A DNA stretch of 6,717 nt. Origin: SIG440 sp045645905. GTDB taxonomy: Bacteria > Bacillota > Clostridia > Monoglobales > Monoglobaceae. The stretch is from the NCBI GenBank assembly GCA_045645905.1, contig JAZRJT010000007.1, positions 1 through 6,717 of the forward strand. The letters are read 5' to 3'. Positions 1 through 6,177 of the stretch are shown piece after piece. The number at the start of each line of letters is the position of its first letter. The stretch's first letter is position 1. Position numbers and translations under genes: made by a program. Under the pieces are notes generated by a model, which was given only the letters and a program-made list of their open reading frames with translations, ran no database searches and was not told where the DNA came from.

Positions 1-511
1 TCCATTGACGGACAGCGGACAAAACCTGAGGGTTTTCGTCACCCTGAATAATACATCTGTCAACATCAATAACCCTGTGGCTGTGCTGTGCATAAATTCC
101 AATGCCGTCACCGCTGACAGGAAACTGCCCCTTGTTGCGATATCCTTTACAGTTAAGACACCCCAAGGTTTTGGGAACATCCACATAAATCTTTCCTATC
201 CGCTCCAGACAATCCTTAACATTTCGTCTTTTATATTCCAGCTCCTGAGAATATTCCACATTCCAGAACCGACATCCGCCGCACTTGTAAAAATAATCAC
301 ACTCAGCTTTTATCCTGTTTTGCGATGGCGATATTACCTCCATCAACTTGCCATAGGCAAAGGATTTCATCACCTTGACAATTATAACGCGCACAACCTC
401 GCCCATAAGTGCATAAGGAACAAACACCGCCATACCATCGGCTCTGCCAACACCATCACCCTGATCGGTTGTTCCTGTTATTTCTATTTCAAAAATATCA
501 TTTTTATTCAT
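1..511 (-). CDS. rlmD: TrmA/RlmD-family 23S rRNA (uracil-5-)-methyltransferase, N-terminal part (cut by window edge)
   Basis: This is the first 170 codons of a SAM-dependent RNA methyltransferase that makes 5-methyluridine, most likely in 23S rRNA. Residues 1-60 fit a TRAM RNA-binding domain. The 4Fe-4S cysteines typical of the RlmD group are present: C71, C77 and C80 (in AECDYFYKCGGC) and C153 (in DVDRCIIQ). YRNKGQFPV at 124-132 is a family hallmark. The Rossmann and catalytic domain lies beyond the left edge. The ATG at 511 is preceded by GGAGGA at 517-522, and the gene overlaps the end of queG by 8 nt, so the two are probably translationally coupled. The family is certain. Whether the target is U1939, U747 or both (the RlmCD type of Gram-positives) cannot be told from this fragment. 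Confidence 0.9.
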   Translation of the reverse strand, partial: MNKNDIFEIEITGTTDQGDGVGRADGMAVFVPYALMGEVVRVIIVKVMKSFAYGKLMEVISPSQNRIKAECDYFYKCGGCRFWNVEYSQELEYKRRNVKDCLERIGKIYVDVPKTLGCLNCKGYRNKGQFPVSGDGIGIYAQHSHRVIDVDRCIIQGDENPQVLSAVRQW

Positions 512-1283
512 TTATGTCCTCCAGTTGAGAAAACAATATCTTTAAATTTCTTTCAAGCACACCTTTGCCGCGCCAGGAGAATGCATACTCACCAAACTTC
601 TCTTTAAACTCCCGGTTGCTCAGCCCTGCCACATCTTCGGGTTTTAAATGGGTTATTCGTCTATCACAAAACTCAGGCATTGCAGTAGTGGGCAAATCCT
701 TATTGTGAGGGCAAACCGCCTGACATACATCACAGCCCCAACAAAGACCGTTGTTTTTCAACAGTTTCTGTTCGTCAGCAGAAAGTTCTCCCCTTTTTTG
801 CGAAATCTGTGATAGGCATTTGTCAATTTCAAACCCATTCTCGTTTATTGCACCACCCGGACAGTTTTTCACACAAGTGCCGCAGGACAAACAATTCTCG
901 GTCAATGGCTTGTCAGCTTCAATTTTGAGATTGTGCACAACCTGCCCGATAAAAAAATACGACCCGTATTCTCGGCAAATCAACATCCCGTTTTCTCCAA
1001 AAAAACCAAGCCCCGCATCATATGCCGCCTTGCGGTCATCAAGAGTACCCTTGTCTGCGTGAACAAGGGTTTCGGTAGCACCTAAAGACTGCAAAAATGC
1101 CTCCAGCTTTTTCAACTTATCTTCGGCTACGCGGTGATAGTCAAGCCCACGTGCATACATTGATATGTTTCCCTCTTCACCTTTGACGAAATATGGAAAC
1201 AGCACAACCACCGCACTATCCGAAAAGCCAACCTTTTGCAATCCCAAAGCTCTTGCAAATTCACGAATTTTTTCTTTAATCAT
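504..1283 (-). CDS. queG: Epoxyqueuosine reductase-like iron-sulfur protein, short form
   Basis: QueG reduces epoxyqueuosine to queuosine in tRNA, the last step of queuosine synthesis, using cobalamin and two 4Fe-4S clusters. This 259-residue protein carries the conserved YARGLDYHRV block (43-52), the HADKG...DRKAAYDAGLGFFGENGML core (75-101), and two ferredoxin-like motifs: C131/C134/C137/C141 and C181/C184/C187/C191, with an extra cysteine at C156. A GKGVLERN tail (239-246) is also typical. It is shorter than the E. coli enzyme (about 380 residues): the C-terminal helical-repeat region is absent, and the N-terminus goes from VGFSDS (18-23) straight to VVVLFPYF, omitting a stretch usually found between these blocks. 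Its ATG overlaps the recR stop as ATGA, with only a weak ribosome binding site, so coupling to recR is likely. A related reductase with another substrate is possible. Confidence 0.88.
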   Translation of the reverse strand: MIKEKIREFARALGLQKVGFSDSAVVVLFPYFVKGEEGNISMYARGLDYHRVAEDKLKKLEAFLQSLGATETLVHADKGTLDDRKAAYDAGLGFFGENGMLICREYGSYFFIGQVVHNLKIEADKPLTENCLSCGTCVKNCPGGAINENGFEIDKCLSQISQKRGELSADEQKLLKNNGLCWGCDVCQAVCPHNKDLPTTAMPEFCDRRITHLKPEDVAGLSNREFKEKFGEYAFSWRGKGVLERNLKILFSQLEDINE

Positions 1284-1879
1284 AGCTCAACACGCCATTG
1301 TAGCGCCCTTGCCAGAGTTATCTCGTCGGCATATTCAAGCTCGCCGCCCACAGGTACACCGTGAGCAATCCTTGTAACCTTTACCCCAAAAGGCTTTATC
1401 AGCTTTGAAATATACATTGCTGTTGTTTCGCCCTCTAAATTTGGGTTGGTTGCCATAATAACTTCACTGACCTCACCCGATGCAATCCGGGTCATCAGCT
1501 CTTTTATGCGTATATCTTCAGGCCCCACATTATCCATTGGCGAAATTGCCCCGTGAAGAACGTGATACGTGCCCTTAAACTCATTTGTCTTTTCCATCTG
1601 GATTACATCCCGGGGATTTTCAACAACGCAAATAATGCCCTTATCACGGGCGGGACTGCTGCAAACCGAACATTCATCACGGTCGGAAAAGTTTTGACAC
1701 ACCTTGCAATAGGTAATCTTTTTCTTTGCATCAACAATAGCATTTGCAAAGCGGTTAGCTTTCTCGTCAGGCATATTCAGCACGTGATATGCAAGTCGCT
1801 GTGCGGTTTTGTTGCCGATACCTGGCAGCTTTTGAAATTCGTCTATAAGATTTTGAAGCGGTGAAACATAATAATCCAT
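1280..1879 (-). CDS. recR: Recombination mediator RecR
   Basis: RecR acts with RecO (and RecF) to load RecA on gapped DNA during recombinational repair. The product is 199 residues, the usual size. It has a helix-hairpin-helix (LPGIGNKTAQRLAYH, 18-32), a four-cysteine zinc finger (C58, C61, C70, C73) and a Toprim domain (about 81-175) with VVENPRD (85-91) and ATNPNLEGE (143-151), followed by the conserved HGVPVGGELEYAD (173-185). I chose the ATG at 1879 because GAGAGGA lies 7-8 nt upstream and the protein then begins as the family does. An in-frame GTG at 1903 would add eight residues, but its purine-rich site is too close. It follows the metK terminator and overlaps queG by 4 nt. The usual dnaX-ybaB partners are not upstream. 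Confidence 0.96.
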   Translation of the reverse strand: MDYYVSPLQNLIDEFQKLPGIGNKTAQRLAYHVLNMPDEKANRFANAIVDAKKKITYCKVCQNFSDRDECSVCSSPARDKGIICVVENPRDVIQMEKTNEFKGTYHVLHGAISPMDNVGPEDIRIKELMTRIASGEVSEVIMATNPNLEGETTAMYISKLIKPFGVKVTRIAHGVPVGGELEYADEITLARALQWRVEL

Positions 1880-1920
1880 TTTACAATCCTCTCCGTGGAA
1901 CACTCTTCCTCTTTTAAAGC

Positions 1921-1952
1921 AAAAGACCTGCCGGGAATTTGACAGATCTTTT
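1921..1952 (-). terminator. Rho-independent terminator after metK
   Basis: Read on the minus strand, the arms AAAAGATCTG and CAGGTCTTTT pair over 10 bp (one G-U) around a 12-nt loop, with the 3' arm ending in the U-tract. The same arms on the plus strand would contain a C-A mismatch, which supports the minus orientation. It lies 43 nt past the metK stop and 41 nt before the recR start, so recR needs read-through or its own weak promoter. Confidence 0.65.
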
Positions 1953-1995
1953 ATTTTGCATAATTCCAGTTCTGCAAAGCTAGGTAGCAGAATGT

Positions 1996-3156
1996 TTACA
2001 AGCCTGCCATTTCCTTCAGGGCACCTGCTTTGTCGATTGCCTCCCAGGGAAGGTCAATATCGGTACGTCCGAAATGTCCGTAAGCTGCAGTCTGCTTGTA
2101 AATTGGTCTTCTGAGATTAAGAGTATTGATAATTCCGCTCGGTGTCAGGTCAAACACCTTTCCAACAAGCTCAGAAATCTTTTCTTCGCTGATTTTACCT
2201 GTACCAAATGTGTCAATTCTAAGGGATACAGGCTCTGCAACGCCGATTGAATATGCAAGCTGAACTTCACAGGATTTTGCAAGCCCTGCTGCAACAACGT
2301 TTTTTGCAACATATCTTGCCGCATACGCCGCCGACCTGTCAACCTTTGTGGGGTCCTTGCCCGAGAAAGCACCGCCGCCGTGACGAGCATAACCGCCATA
2401 GGTGTCAACAATAATCTTTCTGCCGGTGTGACCCGAATCACCCTGAGGCCCGCCGATAACAAATCTGCCTGTGGGGTTAATAAATATCTTTGTATTTTCA
2501 TCCATCAGTTCTGCCGGAACTGTTGCACGTATAACCCACTTTTCGATATCAGCACGAAGGTCAGCCATTTCAACCTTTTCGTCATGCTGGCTTGATACAA
2601 CAACTGCGTCAATTCTCTTAACCGTTCCGTCCTCGTTGTATTCAACAGTAACCTGAGTCTTTCCGTCGGGTCTGAGATAGGGGAGCCTTCCGCTCTTTCT
2701 TACCTCGGTAAGACGTCTTGCCATCTTATGAGCAAGGTCAATTGCCATAGGCATATAGCTTTCTGTTTCGTCGCAGGCAAAACCAAACATCATACCCTGG
2801 TCGCCCGCACCGTGGCCTTCGCCGTTATCGTCAACGCCCATAGCAATGTCGCTTGACTGCTTGTCAAGAGCACAGATAACACCGCAGGTGTCACAGTCAA
2901 AACCATATTTCGCACGGTCATAACCCACTTCGCGAACAGTTTCTCTTACAATCTCCTGCACGTCAATATTTGCGGTTGTACTGATTTCACCAACCACAAC
3001 CACAAGTCCTGTGGTAACGGTAACCTCGCAGGCAACACGAGCCTGAGGGTCAATGGCATAAATCGCATCAAGCACCGCATCAGAAATCAAATCGGAAATT
3101 TTATCGGGATGCCCCTCGGTAACCGACTCGGATGTAAACAATTTCTTGTAACTCAT
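1996..3156 (-). CDS. metK: S-adenosylmethionine synthetase (methionine adenosyltransferase)
   Basis: MetK makes S-adenosylmethionine from methionine and ATP in the cytoplasm, releasing phosphate and diphosphate. The product is 386 residues, the standard bacterial length. Signature elements are GHPDK (15-19, with the catalytic histidine H16), the GAGDQG signature (116-121), NPTGRFVIGGPQGDSGHTGR (227-246) and the phosphate-binding GGGAFSGKD (260-268). Nothing is missing or interrupted. The ATG at 3156 is preceded by AGGAGGAAG (3161-3169). A perfect-consensus promoter (3222-3250) gives a leader of only about 59 nt, too short for a SAM-I riboswitch, so SAM feedback through that class is unlikely. 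A terminator follows, making it probably monocistronic. It supplies SAM that methyltransferases such as the one at the left edge consume, but nothing shows joint regulation. Confidence 0.98.
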   Translation of the reverse strand: MSYKKLFTSESVTEGHPDKISDLISDAVLDAIYAIDPQARVACEVTVTTGLVVVVGEISTTANIDVQEIVRETVREVGYDRAKYGFDCDTCGVICALDKQSSDIAMGVDDNGEGHGAGDQGMMFGFACDETESYMPMAIDLAHKMARRLTEVRKSGRLPYLRPDGKTQVTVEYNEDGTVKRIDAVVVSSQHDEKVEMADLRADIEKWVIRATVPAELMDENTKIFINPTGRFVIGGPQGDSGHTGRKIIVDTYGGYARHGGGAFSGKDPTKVDRSAAYAARYVAKNVVAAGLAKSCEVQLAYSIGVAEPVSLRIDTFGTGKISEEKISELVGKVFDLTPSGIINTLNLRRPIYKQTAAYGHFGRTDIDLPWEAIDKAGALKEMAGL

Positions 3157-3221
3157 TTTTCTTCCTCCTATATTTTAAGCCTTTAACAAGCTTACACAAT
3201 TCACCTATTTTATTAAATAAC

Positions 3222-3250
3222 ATTATACCCCTTTTTTTGCATGCTGTCAA
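3222..3250 (-). promoter_or_regulatory. metK promoter (perfect sigma-A consensus)
   Basis: On the minus strand TTGACA (3250-3245) is followed after exactly 17 nt by TATAAT (3227-3222). Both hexamers match the consensus fully. Transcription would begin near 3215, giving a leader of about 59 nt. A small TAAGC/GCTTA hairpin can form in the leader just upstream of the ribosome binding site. Confidence 0.9.
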
Positions 3251-3265
3251 CCACAAAACTCTTTA

Positions 3266-3280
3266 TATTTCAATGAAATA
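3266..3280. promoter_or_regulatory. Palindrome between divergent promoters, candidate operator
   Basis: TATTTCA and TGAAATA form a perfect 7-bp inverted repeat around one central base. It lies 15 bp upstream of the metK -35 box and 22 bp upstream of the -35 box of the transporter gene, where a regulator could influence either promoter. It does not match a regulator site I recognise, and in AT-rich DNA a chance palindrome of this size is possible. Confidence 0.35.
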
Positions 3281-3302
3281 GCGGTTTCTTCGTCAGAAAA
3301 AC

Positions 3303-3331
3303 TTGACATATTCTGATAAAAGTCTTAAAAT
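3303..3331 (+). promoter_or_regulatory. Promoter of the transporter-rubredoxin operon
   Basis: TTGACA (3303-3308), a 17-nt spacer and TAAAAT (3326-3331) give 11 of 12 consensus bases. Transcription would start near 3338, about 30 nt before the ATG at 3368. An inverted pair, TCAGAA (3293-3298) and TTCTGA (3311-3316), straddles the -35 box. Confidence 0.85.
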
Positions 3332-3367
3332 AGTATTATTAAAAAAATGAAACGAAGGAGAATAAAT

Positions 3368-3907
3368 ATGAAAAAGACATTAAACACCAAAGATATGGTA
3401 ATCACTGCATTGCTCATTGCATTTGGCATAATCATTCCCACTATGTTCAGCGGTCTAAGAGTTTATTTACCGCCGTTTTCCGCTACACTTACGGCTCACG
3501 TTCCTGTTTTTGTAGCTATGTTCATTTCGCCGGTTTCTGCGATTTTCACATCTATCGGCACAACAGTCGGATTTATTTTTGCAGGTCTTGACCCTGCCGT
3601 TACCGCCCGCGCTTTTTCGCATATCATTTTTGCAGTTATCGGTGCTTTTATGATAAAAAACAACGCCAGCATTATCCTTACAGGTGCAGTTACCATGATT
3701 TTCCACGCACTTTTTGAAGCACTTGTTTCACTGCTTTTCTTAAGCACAGGCTGGTCAGCATCAAACGGAAATATGTTTTACACCGCTTTTTACATAACCG
3801 GTATAGGTACAGTTCTTCACCACGCGGTTGACTATATCATTGCCATTGTCCTTGTTAAAGCTCTTGCTAAAACAAAAGCGCTGAAAAAAACTCCAAAACT
3901 GTTTTAA
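3368..3907 (+). CDS. ECF transporter S component, NiaX-like (probable niacin/vitamin uptake)
   Basis: This is a 179-residue integral membrane protein with about six hydrophobic segments (near 9-27, 41-56, 57-73, 82-97, 101-126 and 144-166) and a lysine-rich cytoplasmic tail. The size, the lack of a signal peptide, and the start KDMVITALLIAFGIIIP followed by AHVPVFVAMFISP (43-55) fit the substrate-binding S component of energy-coupling factor vitamin transporters. These work with a shared EcfT and two ATPases encoded elsewhere. Of the S families, it most resembles NiaX (niacin), but I assign the substrate only tentatively. I chose the ATG at 3368 because AAGGAG (3355-3360) lies 7 nt upstream; an in-frame ATG at 3347 lacks such a site. 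It is 48 nt ahead of the rubredoxin gene with no clear terminator between, so they are probably cotranscribed. Confidence 0.72.
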   Translation: MKKTLNTKDMVITALLIAFGIIIPTMFSGLRVYLPPFSATLTAHVPVFVAMFISPVSAIFTSIGTTVGFIFAGLDPAVTARAFSHIIFAVIGAFMIKNNASIILTGAVTMIFHALFEALVSLLFLSTGWSASNGNMFYTAFYITGIGTVLHHAVDYIIAIVLVKALAKTKALKKTPKLF

Positions 3908-3955
3908 AGTGTTGATTTTTTGCATAAACTAATCAAAAACAAGGAGAACGTGCTT

Positions 3956-4564
3956 ATGAACATAGACAACTCGGCATTATTCAAAATCGGTTATGGGCTG
4001 TATGTTGTCACATCCTACGACGGGAAACGTCACAATGGACTGATTGTAAACACAGTTACACAGCTTACCAACGCTCCCAATCGAGTTGCAGTGACAATTA
4101 ACAAGGCAAACTATTCACACGATGTAATAAAGTCTGCGGGAGCGATGAATGTCTGCTGTCTGTCGGTTGAGGCTCCTTTTTCTGTATTTCAGAACTTTGG
4201 TTTTAAAAGTGGAAGAGTCGCCGATAAATTTGAAAACGTGCCGTTTTGGACATCCGAAAACGGCCTTGCCGTACCATCGCAATATGTTAATGCATTTATC
4301 TCGCTAAAGGTTGAACAATATATCGATTTTGACACTCACGGAATGTTTGTGTGCACAATTACCGAGGCTAAAAATATAGTAGATAAAGAAACTATGACAT
4401 ACACATATTATCAGGATAATGTCAAGCCAAAGCCGCAGCCTCAAAAGAAAAAAGGCTATGTTTGCAAAATCTGCGGATATGTATACGAGGGCGAAACTCT
4501 CCCCGAAGATTTTGTTTGCCCCCTTTGCAAGCATGGTGCAGCAGATTTTGAAGAAATAAAATGA
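3956..4564 (+). CDS. Flavin reductase-rubredoxin fusion (Hrb-like, high-molecular-weight rubredoxin)
   Basis: The 202-residue product joins two redox domains. Residues 1-155 fit the FMN-binding flavin reductase-like fold (YGLYVVTSYDGKRHNGLIVNT, 13-33). A basic, proline-rich linker (about 157-166) leads to a short C-terminal rubredoxin with iron ligands C170, C173, C188 and C191 (CKICGYVYEGE and DFVCPLCK). Its compact spacing resembles the rubredoxin domain of rubrerythrins. In Moorella a protein of this architecture (Hrb) passes electrons from NADH to a flavodiiron protein that reduces NO or O2, so a role in oxygen or NO defence is inferred; no such partner is in the window. The ATG at 3956 has AAGGAG (3941-3946) 9 nt upstream. 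A terminator follows 16 nt after the stop. Confidence 0.9.
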   Translation: MNIDNSALFKIGYGLYVVTSYDGKRHNGLIVNTVTQLTNAPNRVAVTINKANYSHDVIKSAGAMNVCCLSVEAPFSVFQNFGFKSGRVADKFENVPFWTSENGLAVPSQYVNAFISLKVEQYIDFDTHGMFVCTITEAKNIVDKETMTYTYYQDNVKPKPQPQKKKGYVCKICGYVYEGETLPEDFVCPLCKHGAADFEEIK

Positions 4565-4579
4565 GTATTTTAACACAAC

Positions 4580-4606
4580 CGCCCTTGGTAAACAAGGGTG
4601 TTTTTT
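4580..4606 (+). terminator. Rho-independent terminator after the Hrb-like gene
   Basis: CGCCCTTG and CAAGGGTG pair over 8 bp (one G-U) around the loop GTAAA and are followed directly by six T. It ends the transporter-rubredoxin operon. Confidence 0.88.
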
Positions 4607-4625
4607 CTTGCAGATATTCCCCTAT

Positions 4626-4674
4626 AGGAAAAATATCTTTATTTTTACCCTTAAAAACGCTTGATATTTTTCCT
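4626..4674. promoter_or_regulatory. 12-bp inverted repeat over the fic promoter, candidate operator
   Basis: AGGAAAAATATC (4626-4637) and GATATTTTTCCT (4663-4674) are perfect reverse complements separated by 25 bp. A related half-site, GATATTCCCCT, lies at 4613-4623. The downstream arm covers most of the fic -35 box, so a bound protein should affect transcription. The Fic protein itself carries an N-terminal DNA-binding domain and is the obvious candidate, which is inference. The arms lie upstream of the predicted start site, so a role as RNA structure in the fic mRNA is unlikely. Confidence 0.5.
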
Positions 4675-4689
4675 GTAATGTGGTATACT
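4661..4689 (+). promoter_or_regulatory. fic promoter with extended -10
   Basis: TTGATA (4661-4666), 17 nt, TATACT (4684-4689), with a TGG directly before the -10 box as an extended -10 element. Transcription would begin near 4696, 25 nt upstream of the ATG. Confidence 0.8.
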
Positions 4690-4720
4690 ATAAAGGAAAT
4701 AGTTTAAAGGAGTCTTGTGT

Positions 4721-5632
4721 ATGAAATATTTATCGGTATCTGATTTTGCCAAAAGGTGGGGATTGACGAATCGCAGTGTGCGAAAATATTGTGCAGATGG
4801 TAAAATCCCCGGGGCTTTTTTGACGGGAAAAACATGGAATATCCCAGAGGATAGTCAAAAACCCCTTCGCCAAAAAAGAAAATCCAATAAGCCCAAAACC
4901 TTGCTTGATATATTAAAAGAGCAGAAAGAATCCAGACTTTCAGGCGGCATTTATCACCGGATACAGATAGACTTAACATACAATTCAAATCATATAGAAG
5001 GTAGTCGCCTTACTCACGATCAAACTCGATATATTTTTGAAACCAATACCATCGGTATAACAAATCAAAGCTTAAATATCGACGATATTATAGAAACTGC
5101 TAATCATTTTAAATGTATTGATTCTATTATAGATAACGCACATTATGAGTTGTCTGAAAAATATATAAAAGAATTACACCGCATTTTAAAAAGTGGTACC
5201 AGCGACAGCAGAAAAGATTGGTTTGCTGTTGGTGAATATAAAAAATTGCCAAATGAAGTTGGTGGAATGGATACAGCAGCACCGGAAAAAGTTTATGAAG
5301 AAATCAGAAAACTCCTGAATTCATACCATTTAAAAAAAGAAATTACTCTGGATGATATTATTGAATTTCATGTGTATTTTGAACGCATCCACCCATTTCA
5401 GGACGGAAACGGACGCGTAGGCCGACTTATAATGCTTAAAGAATGTCTAAAAAATAATATCACTCCGTTTATAATAGATGAAGAGCACAAACTGTATTAT
5501 TATCGTGGATTAAAGGAATGGGACAACGAAAAAGGTTATCTTGCGGATACATGTATGTCAGCTCAAGACAATTTTCATAATATCCTGAAACATTTTAGAC
5601 TTGATGAATTAATACCAAGTAACGAGATGTAA
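4721..5632 (+). CDS. fic: HTH-Fic fusion: self-inhibited Fic-family AMP-transferase
   Basis: Fic enzymes transfer AMP (sometimes another nucleotide part) from ATP to a hydroxyl on a target protein. This 303-residue protein has the complete motif HPFQDGNGRVGR (224-235), with H224 as catalytic base, D228 for the metal, and N230/R235 for phosphates. SNHIEG (89-94), with glutamate E93, matches the inhibitory (S/T)xxxE(G/N) helix placed before the Fic core in class II proteins, so it should be autoinhibited and needs no separate antitoxin. GEYKKLPNEVGG (171-182) is the target-docking flap. Residues 1-45 (LSVSDFAKRWGLTNRSVRKYC) form an excisionase/MerR-like helix-turn-helix, joined by a basic linker. 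The ATG at 4721 has AAAGGAG (4706-4712) 8 nt upstream. The gene is more AT-rich than the housekeeping genes to its left. The target protein is unknown. Confidence 0.93.
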   Translation: MKYLSVSDFAKRWGLTNRSVRKYCADGKIPGAFLTGKTWNIPEDSQKPLRQKRKSNKPKTLLDILKEQKESRLSGGIYHRIQIDLTYNSNHIEGSRLTHDQTRYIFETNTIGITNQSLNIDDIIETANHFKCIDSIIDNAHYELSEKYIKELHRILKSGTSDSRKDWFAVGEYKKLPNEVGGMDTAAPEKVYEEIRKLLNSYHLKKEITLDDIIEFHVYFERIHPFQDGNGRVGRLIMLKECLKNNITPFIIDEEHKLYYYRGLKEWDNEKGYLADTCMSAQDNFHNILKHFRLDELIPSNEM

Positions 5633-5679
5633 ATAACAAAAGAGCGGCTTGGCCCCAAAAGCGAAAACAGGCTCTCATA

Positions 5680-5793
5680 CAGCCTCCCGTACAGCCTCCC
5701 GTACAGCCTCCCTCTCCGAGGGAGGTGGCACAGCGGTAGCTGTGACGGTGGGAGTAGGGAGGTGGCACAGCGATAGCTGTGACGGTGGGAGTT
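5680..5793 (+). repeat. Left copy of a G-rich double-hairpin repeat
   Basis: It begins with a 12-bp unit, CAGCCTCCCGTA, at 5680 and 5692, with a third variant at 5704. That third copy runs into a perfect hairpin: CCTCCCTC (5707-5714), loop TCC, GAGGGAGG (5718-5725). Two abutting 37-bp units follow (5720-5756, 5757-5793). Each holds a small hairpin, CACAGC and GCTGTG, around the loops GGTA and GATA. The whole block matches 6229-6342 in the same orientation at 103 of 114 positions. It fills most of the gap between fic and the nuclease gene and ends 24 nt before the nuclease ATG, so it would lie in the leader of a read-through mRNA. Confidence 0.92.
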
Positions 5794-5817
5794 ATAACAA
5801 ATAAGGAGATATGTAAA

Positions 5818-6177
5818 ATGTCACTTCCATATAGACACGATTTAATTAAAAATGCAAAAACATTACGAAAAAACGCAACTCGCCACGAAAAACACCTGTG
5901 GTATGATTTTTTGAGCAACTATCCTATAAGATTTCAACGTCAGAAAGCAATTGGATGTTTTATAGTTGATTTTTATTGTCATAAGGCAAAATTAATAGTA
6001 GAACTTGATGGTTCTCAGCATTATATTGAGAACATCAGAGAAGCCGATACACAAAGAACCGAAATTCTTTCCCAAAAAGGCTTAAAGATATTACGTTTTT
6101 CAAACTCTGATATAGATAAAAATTTCAGGGGTGTGTGCGAAACAATAGATATATGTGTTAAAAATAGAATTTGCTAA
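5818..6177 (+). CDS. DUF559 / very-short-patch-repair-like PD-(D/E)XK endonuclease-fold protein
   Basis: The 119-residue product is a complete DUF559 domain, a small relative of the Vsr endonuclease group. LRKNATRHEKHLWYDFL (16-32), with E24 in the first helix, is followed by RFQRQKAIGCFIVDFYC (38-54) with D51 and by VELDGSQH (61-68) with E62, D64 and H68. Together D51, E62 and D64 fit the catalytic core of a metal-dependent nuclease, and the domain looks intact. Its biological role is not established. The ATG at 5818 has AAGGAG (5803-5808) 9 nt upstream; an in-frame GTG at 5779 lies within the repeat and lacks such a site. No convincing promoter lies directly upstream, so transcription probably comes from fic. 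Repeats of one family flank it on both sides, which points to a mobile or repeat-associated unit. Confidence 0.88.
   Translation: MSLPYRHDLIKNAKTLRKNATRHEKHLWYDFLSNYPIRFQRQKAIGCFIVDFYCHKAKLIVELDGSQHYIENIREADTQRTEILSQKGLKILRFSNSDIDKNFRGVCETIDICVKNRIC

Noticed and set aside
5..607. Open frame of 200 codons on the plus strand
   Set aside because: The minus strand here encodes an unmistakable TrmA/RlmD N-terminus and the end of queG. The plus frame has no family likeness or binding site.
1946..1975. Weak promoter for recR on the minus strand (TTGCAG, 18 nt, TAAGAT)
   Set aside because: Both hexamers are poor and the start would fall inside the metK terminator. Too weak to list.
2145..2501. Second minus-strand frame inside metK
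   Set aside because: It lies wholly within metK, which is complete and conserved; the product is low-complexity and unlike any family I know.
3157..3215. SAM riboswitch in the metK leader
   Set aside because: The perfect promoter leaves only about 59 nt, and I see neither the SAM-I core nor an SMK-box pattern.
4304..4576. Minus-strand frame inside the Hrb-like gene
   Set aside because: It is a shadow of a complete flavin reductase-rubredoxin gene with clear cysteine motifs.
5641..5675. AGAGC/GCTCT inverted pair after fic
   Set aside because: A T-run follows only on the minus strand, where no gene needs stopping, and the stem is 5 bp. It does not serve as a fic terminator.
5720..5793. Tandem 37-bp units resembling a CRISPR array
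   Set aside because: The units abut directly with no spacers, there are only two, and no cas genes are present.
5811..5816. ATG-TAA minimal frame just before the nuclease start
   Set aside because: It lies only 2 nt from the AAGGAG site, too close for initiation. Probably chance.
5595..5918. Minus-strand frame across the repeats giving a product with CTGGCTGG-type repeats
   Set aside because: It is a by-product of the GC-rich repeats and overlaps the ends of fic and the nuclease gene. No ribosome binding site is seen.
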